From assembly GCA_948933715.1 (NCBI GenBank), contig CAQZPH010000008.1, positions 1 through 29,978 of the forward strand: a DNA stretch of 29,978 nt, given 5' to 3'. Positions 15,964-23,711 of the stretch are shown piece after piece. Below the pieces are notes generated by a model. It did not search any database. It saw only the letters and a program-made list of their open reading frames with translations, and was not told the origin of the DNA. The position numbers and the translations under genes are program-made. Positions within the stretch are counted from its first letter, which is position 1. Each line of letters opens with the position of its first letter. This DNA is from an uncultured Eubacteriales bacterium. Lineage in GTDB: Bacteria; Bacillota; Clostridia; Oscillospirales; Acutalibacteraceae.

Positions 15964-18039
15964 GTGGATATAAAAAAGCATATTCCTTATAACAACAGAG
16001 AACTTAGTTGGCTTGACTTTAATGAAAGAGTTCTCAATGAAGCCTTTAGAAAAGATAATCCTGTTCTTGAAAGAGTAAAGTTTTTAGCTATTTCTGCTTC
16101 TAATCTTGATGAGTTTTTTATGGTTCGCGTTGCAGCAATTATGGAACAAATAAATTCAAAATATAAAAAGAAGGATCCTTCAGGGTTAACTCCTCGCCAG
16201 CAGCTTGCAAAAATAAATATAAAGACACGCGATTTTTTAAATAGGCAATATCATTGCTGGAAGAAATCTATTAAACCTGCATTAAATCAGAATGATATTT
16301 ATTTTTTAGACATCAAAGATTTAAATGGTGTACAAAAAAAATACATTGATGAATATTTTAATAAAATAATTTTCCCAGTGTTAACCCCTATTGCTGTGGG
16401 CAAAAGTAGACCATTTCCGCTGCTTATGAATAAAAGTTTAAATATTGCGGTACGATTGTCAAAGAAAGGCGAAACTAATTTTGCTTTAGTTCGAGTTCCA
16501 TCAATATTACCTCGGTTTTTAGAGCTACCTCAAAAAGATAAAAAAGCTTTTATTTTAATTGAAAATATTATAATAGATAAGTTACCTCAGCTTTTTGAGC
16601 TCCACAAGATTAAAGCGTGCTGTCAATTTAGAATCACTAGAAATTCTGACCTTGAAATAGATGAAGAAGCATCAGATTTATTAATGGAAGTGCAAAAATC
16701 CATAAAGAAAAGAAAACGTGGAGACTTAGTTAGACTGGAACTTATTAGGCATTGTGATTCTCAGACCAGAAAATTTTTAGTAAAAATGTTAGCGGTGAGA
16801 GAAGAGGATATATATGAACTTTCAGAGCCACTTGATCTAACGTTTTTAATGAAGTTTTCTGCTATTAAGGGATTTGATAAATTAAAATTTGAGTCTATTG
16901 TTCCAGTGGATCCCCCCGCAGATTTTTGGGGATATAAATCTGCATTTGATGCAATAAAACAAAGAGATAGATTAATACATCATCCATATGAAAGTTTTAA
17001 TGCTGTGGTTAGGTTCATAAGGCAAGCAGCGCAAGATGAAAATGTATTAGCAATAAAGCAGACTTTATATAGAGTAAGTGGAGAATCTCCAATAATAGAG
17101 GCTTTAATAAAAGCTGCGGAAAACGGAAAACAAGTTACGGTTTTAATAGAACTAAAAGCTAGGTTTGATGAAGAGAACAACATAATCTGGGCTCAAAAAC
17201 TAGAAAAGGCCGGGTGCCATGTTATTTATGGACCTTATGGGTTAAAGACACATTGCAAAATTTTGCTAGTTGTTCGCAAGGAAAAAGAAGGTATAAAACG
17301 TTATATCCATATGTCTACCGGTAACTATAATGATACCACAGCTAGGTTATATACAGACATAGGGTTATTTACATGCAAAGATAATTTTGGGTCAGATGCC
17401 TCGTCTCTTTTTAATACTTTAACAGGATATTCGCGGCCACCAGAATATAGTAAAATGATAGTGGCGCCGCTTAAAATGAGAAGTTTTTTTGAAAAAATGA
17501 TTAATAAAGAAATTAAAAATGCAAATCAAGGGTTAGAGTCAGGAATAACTATAAAGGTTAATGCTCTGGTGGATGAAGAAATGATAAAGCTTTTATATAA
17601 GGCATCTAATGCAGGAGTAAAAATAGATCTTATTGTTCGTGGGATTTGTTGCTTGGTTCCGGGCATCAAAGGAGTAAGTGAAAACATTACTGTTAGAAGT
17701 ATCATTGGGCCATTGTTAGAGCATAGTCGTATTTATAAGTTTTGCTGTTCGGGAAATGAAGAGGTGTTTATTGGAAGCGCAGATTTAATGCCACGAAACC
17801 TTGATAAACGTGTAGAATTGATATTTCCTATAGACGATAAACAGTTAAAAGAAAGAATTATGGGTATTTTAGAAATTATGCTAGAAGATACAACTAATGC
17901 AAGAATTCAACAACCAAACACTGAGTATGTTAAAGTTGATATGAGGGGCAGGGACAAAATTAATAGTCAAAAATATTTTGCAAAAGAAGCAAAAGAAAGG
18001 CTTGAGCGAATATCAAGTAAAACAAATAATTGTAAATAG
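15964..18039 (+). CDS. ppk: Polyphosphate kinase 1
   Basis: Polymerises the gamma phosphate of ATP into polyphosphate, reversibly. The N-terminal domain begins NRELSWLDFNERVL. The two PLD-like catalytic domains carry the autophosphorylated His430 (KTHCK) and the second conserved His587 (LEHSRIYKF). LIELKARFDEENN, MSTGNYND and IGSADLMPRNLDKRVE are intact. 691 residues, normal for PPK1. The start is GTG with AAGGGGGG ending at 15957. luxS follows 24 nt after its stop, suggesting an operon. A 138-nt AT-rich gap precedes it, with no convincing promoter or terminator. Confidence 0.97.
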   Translation: MDIKKHIPYNNRELSWLDFNERVLNEAFRKDNPVLERVKFLAISASNLDEFFMVRVAAIMEQINSKYKKKDPSGLTPRQQLAKINIKTRDFLNRQYHCWKKSIKPALNQNDIYFLDIKDLNGVQKKYIDEYFNKIIFPVLTPIAVGKSRPFPLLMNKSLNIAVRLSKKGETNFALVRVPSILPRFLELPQKDKKAFILIENIIIDKLPQLFELHKIKACCQFRITRNSDLEIDEEASDLLMEVQKSIKKRKRGDLVRLELIRHCDSQTRKFLVKMLAVREEDIYELSEPLDLTFLMKFSAIKGFDKLKFESIVPVDPPADFWGYKSAFDAIKQRDRLIHHPYESFNAVVRFIRQAAQDENVLAIKQTLYRVSGESPIIEALIKAAENGKQVTVLIELKARFDEENNIIWAQKLEKAGCHVIYGPYGLKTHCKILLVVRKEKEGIKRYIHMSTGNYNDTTARLYTDIGLFTCKDNFGSDASSLFNTLTGYSRPPEYSKMIVAPLKMRSFFEKMINKEIKNANQGLESGITIKVNALVDEEMIKLLYKASNAGVKIDLIVRGICCLVPGIKGVSENITVRSIIGPLLEHSRIYKFCCSGNEEVFIGSADLMPRNLDKRVELIFPIDDKQLKERIMGILEIMLEDTTNARIQQPNTEYVKVDMRGRDKINSQKYFAKEAKERLERISSKTNNCK

Positions 18040-18063
18040 ATTAAACTTTGGGGAGAATATAGT

Positions 18064-18522
18064 ATGAATAAAATTGAAAGCTTTAAAGTAGATCATACAA
18101 AAATTGATAAAGGAATGTATGTCTCAAGGATAGATGACGATATAATAACTTATGATATAAGAATGGTAAAACCAAATACGCCACCATTTTTAGAAAATGC
18201 AGGGCTTCATAGTTTTGAACATCTTTTTGCCACATTTATGAGAAACAGTAAGTACAGTAAAAATATAGTATATGTTGGACCAATGGGCTGCAGGACGGGG
18301 TTTTATCTGCTTATAAAAGGAGTGCCCCATAATGTTGCTTTAGATCTAACTAAGAAGGCCATGAAGTATATAGCTGATTTTAAGGGAGAACTACCAGGGA
18401 AAACAGCAGTCGAATGTGGCAATTATCTTGACCATGATTTAAATATGGCCAAAGAATATGCACGGGATATGGTAAATGTTTTAAAGGAATGGACCACAGA
18501 TGAGTTAAACTATAAGAAATAA
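18064..18522 (+). CDS. luxS: S-ribosylhomocysteine lyase LuxS
   Basis: Cleaves S-ribosylhomocysteine to homocysteine and DPD, the precursor of autoinducer-2, in the activated methyl cycle. Metal ligands are His49 and His53 (HSFEH) and Cys118 (ECGNYLDHDL). Catalytic Glu52 and Cys76 (GPMGCRTGF) are present. 152 residues is the family norm. GGGGAG lies just upstream of the ATG. It shares a likely transcript with ppk. No mtnN/pfs gene is in the window. Confidence 0.97.
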   Translation: MNKIESFKVDHTKIDKGMYVSRIDDDIITYDIRMVKPNTPPFLENAGLHSFEHLFATFMRNSKYSKNIVYVGPMGCRTGFYLLIKGVPHNVALDLTKKAMKYIADFKGELPGKTAVECGNYLDHDLNMAKEYARDMVNVLKEWTTDELNYKK

Positions 18523-18680
18523 GAACCCTTTTAAGATTTTTATTTAAAAATTAAAAGAGCTCTATAAGAATTAAAAAGGTTATAAGTTTTTATGCCTTTA
18601 ATTTACCCGTTGCTTAATAAGTTTATTTTAAAAATAATATCGCTTACAATGATATAAGCTCTAACAAAAAATTAATAAAT
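18523..18680. other. Convergent intergenic region between luxS and spo0A
   Basis: 158 AT-rich bases between converging genes. No reading frame of note. A weak minus-strand hairpin (18642-18647 with 18654-18659, loop AATGAT) followed on that strand by a T-rich run could terminate spo0A. A weaker plus-strand candidate lies near 18563-18592. Neither is strong. Confidence 0.35.
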
Positions 18681-19415
18681 CTATAGGCCCACTTTTATGC
18701 TTTGACTAAGTTTGGTTATAAACTGGGAATTAGTGGGCTTTTTATTAGTTTCAGTGAAGGTTTTTGCAAATTCTTCACTGTTTTGTTTAGCGGCCTGCCC
18801 AATTGCATTTCTCATGGCGCTTTCTACGCAGGCTACCGTAGTGGCGTTTTTGTTCGCTACAAATTGATAGATGTCTTTTGTAAGGACGGGTACATTAGTG
18901 TTTATTAATATTCCGATTGCATCAACTATATATTGGTACCCGAGAATGTTTGTAGGAATGCCGATGTCAATAAGTTTTTTAATTACATGATTTTCAATAG
19001 TAGTAGATGGCTCACTGATTTCTAAATTATTATTTTTGCTAAAATTATATATAGAACGAATCCGTTCTTCAAGGGTAGATAGTTTGAAAGGTTTAAGCAT
19101 ATAATAACAACAACCAAGAGAAAAAGATTCCTGCGCAATGGAATCATGATTTATAGCAGTGAGCATAATAACTTTAGATTTAAGTTTTAAACTACTTAAT
19201 TTTTTTAATACGCATATTCCGTCGAGGTTAGGCATAATAAGATCAAGAAGGATAACATCAGGTTGATACTTTAAAATATCGTTTAGACCTGATTCTCCAT
19301 CTTGAGATATGCTACAAACTGTAATATCCCGTACTTTTTTAAAATAATCTAATAAAATATTACAAACGTCAATATTATCGTCTATAATACTAACTTGTAT
19401 TTTGTTTTTTTGCAT
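18681..19415 (-). CDS. spo0A: Sporulation response regulator Spo0A (divergent DNA-binding helix)
   Basis: Master regulator of entry into sporulation, activated by phosphorylation. The receiver domain (1-120) has acidic residues Asp12-Asp13, phospho-acceptor Asp58 in LLDLIMPNLDG, Thr86 and Lys108. The Spo0A effector domain (about 138-244) is recognisable from VIKKLIDIGIPTNILGYQYI, an acceptable helix-turn-helix region and the near-terminal KPTNSQFI. 244 residues, shorter than the about 267 of Bacillus. The helix aligned with Bacillus RVERAIRHAI reads CVESAMRNAI here, and the following segment is shorter. It lies 9 nt after a small unknown gene and is probably co-transcribed with it. No spoIVB is beside it. 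Confidence 0.9.
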   Translation of the reverse strand: MQKNKIQVSIIDDNIDVCNILLDYFKKVRDITVCSISQDGESGLNDILKYQPDVILLDLIMPNLDGICVLKKLSSLKLKSKVIMLTAINHDSIAQESFSLGCCYYMLKPFKLSTLEERIRSIYNFSKNNNLEISEPSTTIENHVIKKLIDIGIPTNILGYQYIVDAIGILINTNVPVLTKDIYQFVANKNATTVACVESAMRNAIGQAAKQNSEEFAKTFTETNKKPTNSQFITKLSQSIKVGL

Positions 19416-19424
19416 ATTTTTCTC

Positions 19425-19724
19425 CTAAATATCGTATTCCCTAGCAGAGATGAGGTCACTAATTATATAAAGAGAAGAGTCTGGTTTAATAGAGTTTTCA
19501 TAGAGAAATTTAATTATATCTAAAACAAAAGTTTTGGATTCGGAGATGCCTTCAAAATTTGCGGTTTCTAGATTGGTAGAATTGTTTTTAAGGATGATTT
19601 CTATGCCATAGCATGTTAACGTATCTGACATAGTTTTGATTAGATTGTAGTAAATATTGCTTTGATGTTGTATGTTTTTGATTTCAGAGTAATCTTTTTT
19701 ATAGATGTTAGTAACACGAGTCAT
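19425..19724 (-). CDS. Small uncharacterised protein upstream of spo0A (possibly DUF6514-like)
   Basis: A 99-residue soluble protein with no signal peptide or membrane segment. It has a CYGIEIIL strand near residues 38-45 and a C-terminal helix FVLDIIKFLYENSI followed by a short strand/helix. This pattern recalls the small DUF6514 family of Clostridia, but that is from memory and uncertain. Its ATG is preceded on the minus strand by a perfect AAGGAGGTTA site. It is the first gene after the sigma-A promoter and 0A box, directly ahead of spo0A, so a link to sporulation control is possible but unproven. Confidence 0.7.
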   Translation of the reverse strand: MTRVTNIYKKDYSEIKNIQHQSNIYYNLIKTMSDTLTCYGIEIILKNNSTNLETANFEGISESKTFVLDIIKFLYENSIKPDSSLYIISDLISAREYDI

Positions 19725-19770
19725 TTAAAGTAACCTCCTTAAAAATAATATTAAATTTTTTGTCACTTTA

Positions 19771-19799
19771 ATTATAAATTTGTTGTGAAGAAATTTCAA
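19771..19799 (-). promoter_or_regulatory. Sigma-A-type promoter for the small gene-spo0A operon
   Basis: Read on the minus strand: -35 TTGAAA (19794-19799), 17-nt spacer, -10 TATAAT (19771-19776). The start codon of the first gene lies about 46 nt downstream of the -10. Confidence 0.8.
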
Positions 19800-19818
19800 C
19801 ATAAAATTAACGAAATTT

Positions 19819-19825
19819 TTCGACA
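19819..19825 (-). promoter_or_regulatory. 0A box (Spo0A binding site)
   Basis: The minus strand reads TTTTGTCGAAAAA here, with the exact core TGTCGAA. It lies about 20 bp upstream of the -35 of the spo0A operon promoter, and also 22 bp upstream of the tRNA-Ser promoter -35 on the other strand. Autoregulation is the likely meaning. Confidence 0.7.
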
Positions 19826-19846
19826 AAAGTTTTTACTACGTTTGTG

Positions 19847-19875
19847 TTGACAAAATATAAACAATATGATATTGT
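19847..19875 (+). promoter_or_regulatory. Promoter for the tRNA-Ser pair
   Basis: -35 TTGACA (19847-19852, consensus), 17-nt spacer, -10 TATTGT (19870-19875). The first tRNA begins 27 nt downstream. Confidence 0.75.
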
Positions 19876-19902
19876 ATTAAAGTAAATTTCCAAGATACAA
19901 TT

Positions 19903-19991
19903 GGAGGGGTGTCCGAGTGGTTTAAGGAGCTAGTCTTGAAAACTAGTGATCCTGCAAGGGACCAAGGGTTCGAATCCCTTCCCCTCCGCCA
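19903..19991 (+). tRNA. tRNA-Ser (TGA)
   Basis: The acceptor stem GGAGGGG (19903-19909) pairs with CCCCTCC (19981-19987), with discriminator G and encoded CCA. The anticodon loop CTTGAAA (19935-19941) gives TGA. The long variable arm expected of tRNA-Ser is present. Confidence 0.97.
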
Positions 19992-20006
19992 AAGTTTATA
20001 TCGTGT

Positions 20007-20096
20007 GGAGAAATACCCAAGTGGTGAAGGGGCTCCCCTGCTAAGGGAGTAGGTCGGGTGACCGGCGCGAGGGTTCAAATCCCTCTTTCTCCGCCA
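20007..20096 (+). tRNA. tRNA-Ser (GCT)
   Basis: The acceptor stem GGAGAAA (20007-20013) pairs with TTTCTCC (20086-20092), with discriminator G and CCA at 20094-20096. The anticodon loop CTGCTAA (20038-20044) gives GCT. A long variable arm is present. It is 15 nt after the other tRNA-Ser. Confidence 0.97.
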
Positions 20097-20251
20097 ACTA
20101 AGCATTAAAGGTAATTCTTTATTTATTTTAAAAATAGAACAGCACCGGATAAAAAATGACCGTCAAAAAACTACACACAGATATAAAGAAAAATTAAAAA
20201 CCACCAGTGCAAGTATTAAAATTTAGTCTGTGGTTAGGTTTAATACAAAGT
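20097..20251 (+). other. Long trailer between tRNA-Ser(GCT) and its terminator
   Basis: 155 nt with no reading frame. A possible hairpin pairs AACCACCAG (20199-20207) with CTGTGGTT (20228-20235), with one bulged base. It matches no RNA family that I recognise. It could be an unprocessed tRNA tail or a small RNA. Confidence 0.3.
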
Positions 20252-20279
20252 TTGCACCCCAAATTCGGGTGCAATTTTT
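20252..20279 (+). terminator. Terminator of the tRNA-Ser transcript
   Basis: TTGCACCC (20252-20259) pairs perfectly with GGGTGCAA (20267-20274) around loop CAAATTC, followed by TTTTTA. It separates the tRNA unit from the ndk promoter. Confidence 0.85.
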
Positions 20280-20294
20280 ATTTATATAAATATA

Positions 20295-20323
20295 TAGAAA
20301 TAATCGTTTAAATCTGATATAAT
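20295..20323 (+). promoter_or_regulatory. Extended -10 promoter for ndk
   Basis: -35 TAGAAA (20295-20300, weak), 17-nt spacer ending in TGA, -10 TATAAT (20318-20323). The TG element compensates for the poor -35. The ndk start is 39 nt downstream. Confidence 0.65.
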
Positions 20324-20362
20324 ATTTTTATAATAGTAAACCATAAAAGGAGCAATATATCA

Positions 20363-20767
20363 ATGTCAATAGAAAGAACTTATATTATGTTAAAACCTGA
20401 TTGCATTAAAAGAGGATTAATGGGTGAGGTAATTTCAAGGATAGAAAGAAAAGGATATAAAATTGAAGATGCAAAGATGATGCATCTTAATGAAACGATT
20501 CTTCGTGAACATTATGCGCATATTGCAGATCGGCCATTTTTCCCAGAAATAGTTGAGTATATGACTTCAGGACCTGTTTTAGGAATGATAGTAAAAGGCG
20601 AAAATGCTGTAAAAGGTATGCGAATACTTATGGGTGCAACTAAATTTGAAGAGGCTTTGGCAGGAACCATTCGAGGGGATTATGCTTTTTGTACTTCTGA
20701 AAATATTATTCATGGGTCAGACTCGCCTGAGAATGCAGAAATAGAAATAAATAGATTTTTTAAATAA
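20363..20767 (+). CDS. ndk: Nucleoside diphosphate kinase
   Basis: Transfers the terminal phosphate from ATP to other (d)NDPs through a phosphohistidine. Catalytic His117 is in NIIHGSDS. TYIMLKPD at the N-terminus and GTIRGDYA are conserved. 134 residues, family length. AAAAGGAG lies upstream of the ATG. It is a single-gene unit with its own promoter and a shared convergent terminator. Confidence 0.97.
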   Translation: MSIERTYIMLKPDCIKRGLMGEVISRIERKGYKIEDAKMMHLNETILREHYAHIADRPFFPEIVEYMTSGPVLGMIVKGENAVKGMRILMGATKFEEALAGTIRGDYAFCTSENIIHGSDSPENAEIEINRFFK

Positions 20768-20779
20768 TAAAATAATTTA

Positions 20780-20818
20780 AGGCACTGCACAGTATAATGC
20801 AGTGCCTATATTTTTATT
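20780..20818. terminator. Bidirectional terminator between ndk and dapB
   Basis: AGGCACTGCA (20780-20789) and TGCAGTGCCT (20798-20807) form a perfect 10-bp stem with loop CAGTATAA. A T-rich run follows on the plus strand, and the A-rich flank on the left gives T residues on the minus strand. Confidence 0.85.
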
Positions 20819-21566
20819 TTAATAGATCTGACATATTGTAAAGCCCAGCACTTTTAGATAAGAGAAAAATAGCCGCGTTAACAGCACCAACTGCAAATAT
20901 TTCTTTTGATTGCGCTGAGTGTGATATAGTTAAAAGTTCGTCCTTACCGGCAAAAATCACCTCGTGTTCGCCTACAATAGTTCCTGCGCGCACAGCGTGA
21001 ATACCAATTTCATTATCATTGCGAGGTCTCCGATAACTATGACGATCGAAAACGCATTCATAATTTTTAACATTAGTTGATTTAATAGCGTCAGCTATCA
21101 TTAAAGCCGTTCCGCTTGGAGCATCGACTTTCTGATTATGATGCTTTTCCAGTATTTCAATATTAAATTCAGTTCCAAGAGCACAAGCCGCTTTTTTAGC
21201 AAGTTCAATTAAAAGATTTATTCCCATGGACATATTCCCCGAGAAGAAAATAGGAATTAAACAGGAAGCTTTTTTTATTTTGTCAACTTGGGCCTGTGTA
21301 AAACCTGTTGTGCATATAACAATGGGTATTTTTTTATAAGTAGCATAATTTAGTAATGAATCCAGCATAGAAGGATTCGAAAAATCAATAATGACGTCTG
21401 CATCACTATTAATTTTTCCTGCAGAATTAAAAATAGGAAAACAGTCACTTTCATTTATTTGTTTATCAATTCCAGCTACAATGCTACAATCCTTTCGGTC
21501 AAAAACAGTTCTTATAACGGCGCGCCCCATTTTTCCACTTGAACCACTTAATATTATTTTAGTCAT
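20814..21566 (-). CDS. dapB: 4-hydroxy-tetrahydrodipicolinate reductase
   Basis: Second committed step of the diaminopimelate/lysine branch; reduces the DapA product with NAD(P)H. The dinucleotide-binding motif GSSGKMG is at residues 8-14. The substrate/catalytic block has His142, His143, Lys146 and Asp148 (KHHNQKVDAPSGTA). 250 residues, normal length. GGAAG precedes the ATG. It is the last gene of asd-dapA-dapB, 20 nt after dapA. The branch supplies lysine, peptidoglycan diaminopimelate and spore dipicolinate. Confidence 0.97.
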   Translation of the reverse strand: MTKIILSGSSGKMGRAVIRTVFDRKDCSIVAGIDKQINESDCFPIFNSAGKINSDADVIIDFSNPSMLDSLLNYATYKKIPIVICTTGFTQAQVDKIKKASCLIPIFFSGNMSMGINLLIELAKKAACALGTEFNIEILEKHHNQKVDAPSGTALMIADAIKSTNVKNYECVFDRHSYRRPRNDNEIGIHAVRAGTIVGEHEVIFAGKDELLTISHSAQSKEIFAVGAVNAAIFLLSKSAGLYNMSDLLK

Positions 21567-21586
21567 TTTATACTTCCTATCTAAAG

Positions 21587-22480
21587 TTATTTTTTAATAA
21601 TCCCAAAGTTCTTCATTGAATTTATTAATTTTTCTTTATTCTCATTAGATAAAGAGATAAGAGGTAATCTACATCTACCACAGTTAAAGCCTATTTGATT
21701 CATAGCTTCTTTAACTGGAATCGGATTTACATCACAAAATAACATATTCATAAGGTCAATTGATTTTATGAACAAATCATTAGCAGATTTAATCTCACCA
21801 GAGAAAAACTTCTGGTTTATTTCGTGACATTCAAGAGGGCAAACATTTGCAAACACAGAAATAACACCAAGCCCTCCTAAAGATAAAATAGGGATTATTT
21901 GATCATCGTTTCCTGAATAAACACCAAGGTTATCACCGCATAAGGATATCGTTTGCGCAATAGAAGAGATATCTCCATTTGCTTCTTTAACAGCTACAAT
22001 ATTTTGATGTTTTGAGAGTTCAAGGTAAGTTTCAGGTTTTATTGAAACACCTGTGCGTGAAGGTACGTTATATAAAATTATAGGTAGATTAACATTATCT
22101 GCAATATGTGTATAGTGTGCGATTAAACCCTTTTGAGATGTTTTATTATAATAAGGAGTAACTATTAACAACGCGTCTACACCCAATTTTTGCGCATTTT
22201 GAGACATTTTAAGAGCATGTTCTGTGTTGTTACTACCAGTGCCAGCAATGACAGGAATTCTACCGTTAACTTTATCAACAGTGTATCTAATTACTTCGGT
22301 TTTTTCATCATCACTAAGGGTAGCAGATTCTCCAGTAGTTCCACAAGTAATGATAGCATCTGTTTTATTTTTAATTTGAAATTCTATTATTTCACCAAGA
22401 ACATCAAAGTTTACGCTTCCATCATCTTTCATCGGAGTAACAATAGCAACTCCAGAACCTTTAAATATAGTTTTCTTCAT
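21587..22480 (-). CDS. dapA: 4-hydroxy-tetrahydrodipicolinate synthase
   Basis: Condenses pyruvate with aspartate semialdehyde. Schiff-base Lys165 is in VAVKEANGD, Tyr137 in LYNVPSRTG and the pyruvate-binding GTTGES is at 47-52. 297 residues from the ATG at 22480, which has AGAGGA 10 nt upstream on the minus strand and starts with the typical MKKTIFKGSG. A longer frame beginning at 22534 would overlap asd and lacks a ribosome binding site. The preceding gene asd makes its substrate. Confidence 0.97.
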   Translation of the reverse strand: MKKTIFKGSGVAIVTPMKDDGSVNFDVLGEIIEFQIKNKTDAIITCGTTGESATLSDDEKTEVIRYTVDKVNGRIPVIAGTGSNNTEHALKMSQNAQKLGVDALLIVTPYYNKTSQKGLIAHYTHIADNVNLPIILYNVPSRTGVSIKPETYLELSKHQNIVAVKEANGDISSIAQTISLCGDNLGVYSGNDDQIIPILSLGGLGVISVFANVCPLECHEINQKFFSGEIKSANDLFIKSIDLMNMLFCDVNPIPVKEAMNQIGFNCGRCRLPLISLSNENKEKLINSMKNFGIIKK

Positions 22481-22511
22481 AGGTATATCATCCTCTTTTT
22501 TATTAAAATTG

Positions 22512-23591
22512 TTAATTAATAAATCCTTTAGCACAAAGAAGCTCTGCCATTAAAACAGCGCCACCTGCGGCACCTCTTATTGTGTTATGAGACATGCAAA
22601 TAAACTTTACATCATATTGAGAATCTTGGCGCAGTCTTCCAATAGAAATTCCCATTCCGTTTTCAAGATTTCTGGCGCTTTGTATTTGTGGATATGAAGG
22701 ATCCTCAAAGTAATTTAAGAATTGTTTTGGGGCACTTGGTAAATTGATTCCATCGTAAAGAGCATTATAATTTTTCCATCTTTCTTTGATTTCTTCGAGT
22801 GAAGGTTTATTATCAAAAGAAACAAAAACAGCAGCAGTATGCCCATCGCTAACGGGAACCCTAAGGCATTGTGAGGTTATAGAGGGTAAAGTAGCATTCT
22901 CGATTTTATTTCCAACAATTTTACCCCAAATTTTCATAGGTTCAAGCTCAGACTTTTCTTCTTCTCCAGCAATAAACGGAATAATATTATCAACCATTTC
23001 GGGCCAACTTGAAAAGGTTTTCCCCGCACCGGAAATGGCTTGATATGTACAAGCAAGAACCTTTTTTGCCCCTAAATCGAGCAAAGGATGAATAGCAGGA
23101 ACATAACATTGAAGAGAACAGTTTGATTTAACAGCGATAAATCCTTTTTTTGTTCCGAGGCGTTTTTGCTGGCTAGGAATGATATTGGCATGTTCTGGGT
23201 TAACTTCAGGTATAATCATAGGAACATCAGGTGTATTTCTGTGAGCACTATTATTTGAAATTACTGGGCATTCAGCTTTTGCATACATTTCTTCAAGGGC
23301 TTTTATATCATCCTTTTTCATATCAACAGCACAGAATACAAAATCAACAAGATCAACAATTTTATTTATATCACCTACAGCATCGTAAACAATCATATTT
23401 TGTGTAGCAGATGGGATCGCACACGGCATAGACCATCTGCCATTTAAAGCATCAACATAAGTTTTGCTAGCAGAACGTTTACTAGCAGCGAGTACTGTTA
23501 TATTAAACCAAGGGTGGTTTGACAACAATGTAACAAATCGTTGACCCACCATTCCTGTAGCGCCTAGAATTCCAACATTATATTTTTTCAT
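22512..23591 (-). CDS. asd: Aspartate-semialdehyde dehydrogenase (archaeal/fungal-like subfamily)
   Basis: Reduces aspartyl phosphate to aspartate semialdehyde. The NADP-binding motif GILGATGMVGQRF is at residues 8-20. Catalytic Cys158 is in KSNCSLQC, and VPVSDGHTA contains the catalytic His. The 359-residue length and sequence style match the TIGR00978-type subfamily rather than the shorter classic bacterial Asd. It is the first gene of the asd-dapA-dapB operon. No clear Shine-Dalgarno sequence precedes the ATG; a hairpin occupies that region instead. Confidence 0.95.
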   Translation of the reverse strand: MKKYNVGILGATGMVGQRFVTLLSNHPWFNITVLAASKRSASKTYVDALNGRWSMPCAIPSATQNMIVYDAVGDINKIVDLVDFVFCAVDMKKDDIKALEEMYAKAECPVISNNSAHRNTPDVPMIIPEVNPEHANIIPSQQKRLGTKKGFIAVKSNCSLQCYVPAIHPLLDLGAKKVLACTYQAISGAGKTFSSWPEMVDNIIPFIAGEEEKSELEPMKIWGKIVGNKIENATLPSITSQCLRVPVSDGHTAAVFVSFDNKPSLEEIKERWKNYNALYDGINLPSAPKQFLNYFEDPSYPQIQSARNLENGMGISIGRLRQDSQYDVKFICMSHNTIRGAAGGAVLMAELLCAKGFIN

Positions 23592-23601
23592 ATTTAAATT
23601 T

Positions 23602-23627
23602 ACAGGAATCTAAAAAAGACTACCTGT
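23602..23627 (-). promoter_or_regulatory. Hairpin in the asd 5' leader
   Basis: On the minus strand ACAGG(T)AGTCT pairs with AGATTCCTGT with one bulge and one G-T pair. It ends 10 nt before the asd ATG, where a ribosome binding site would be expected, and has no T-run after it. It may influence translation of asd. Confidence 0.4.
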
Positions 23628-23682
23628 ATACGCCACCTTTCAGAAAAATAAGATAATTAGAGACTTTTAATAAAAAAACTGG

Positions 23683-23711
23683 TTGTAAACCAAACTTTAA
23701 TAAAATATAAT
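23683..23711 (+). promoter_or_regulatory. Promoter for queA-tgt
   Basis: -35 TTGTAA (23683-23688), 17-nt spacer, consensus -10 TATAAT (23706-23711). The expected start is near 23718, giving a leader of about 77 nt before queA. Confidence 0.6.

Noticed and set aside
19836..20105. 89-residue minus-strand frame with the RRKRDLNPRAGHP-type sequence
   Set aside because: This is the familiar false protein made by translating the antisense of tRNA-Ser genes; it spans both tRNAs and their promoter.
22481..22534. N-terminal extension of dapA overlapping asd
   Set aside because: No ribosome binding site, no family similarity in the extension, and a good site and typical N-terminus at 22480.
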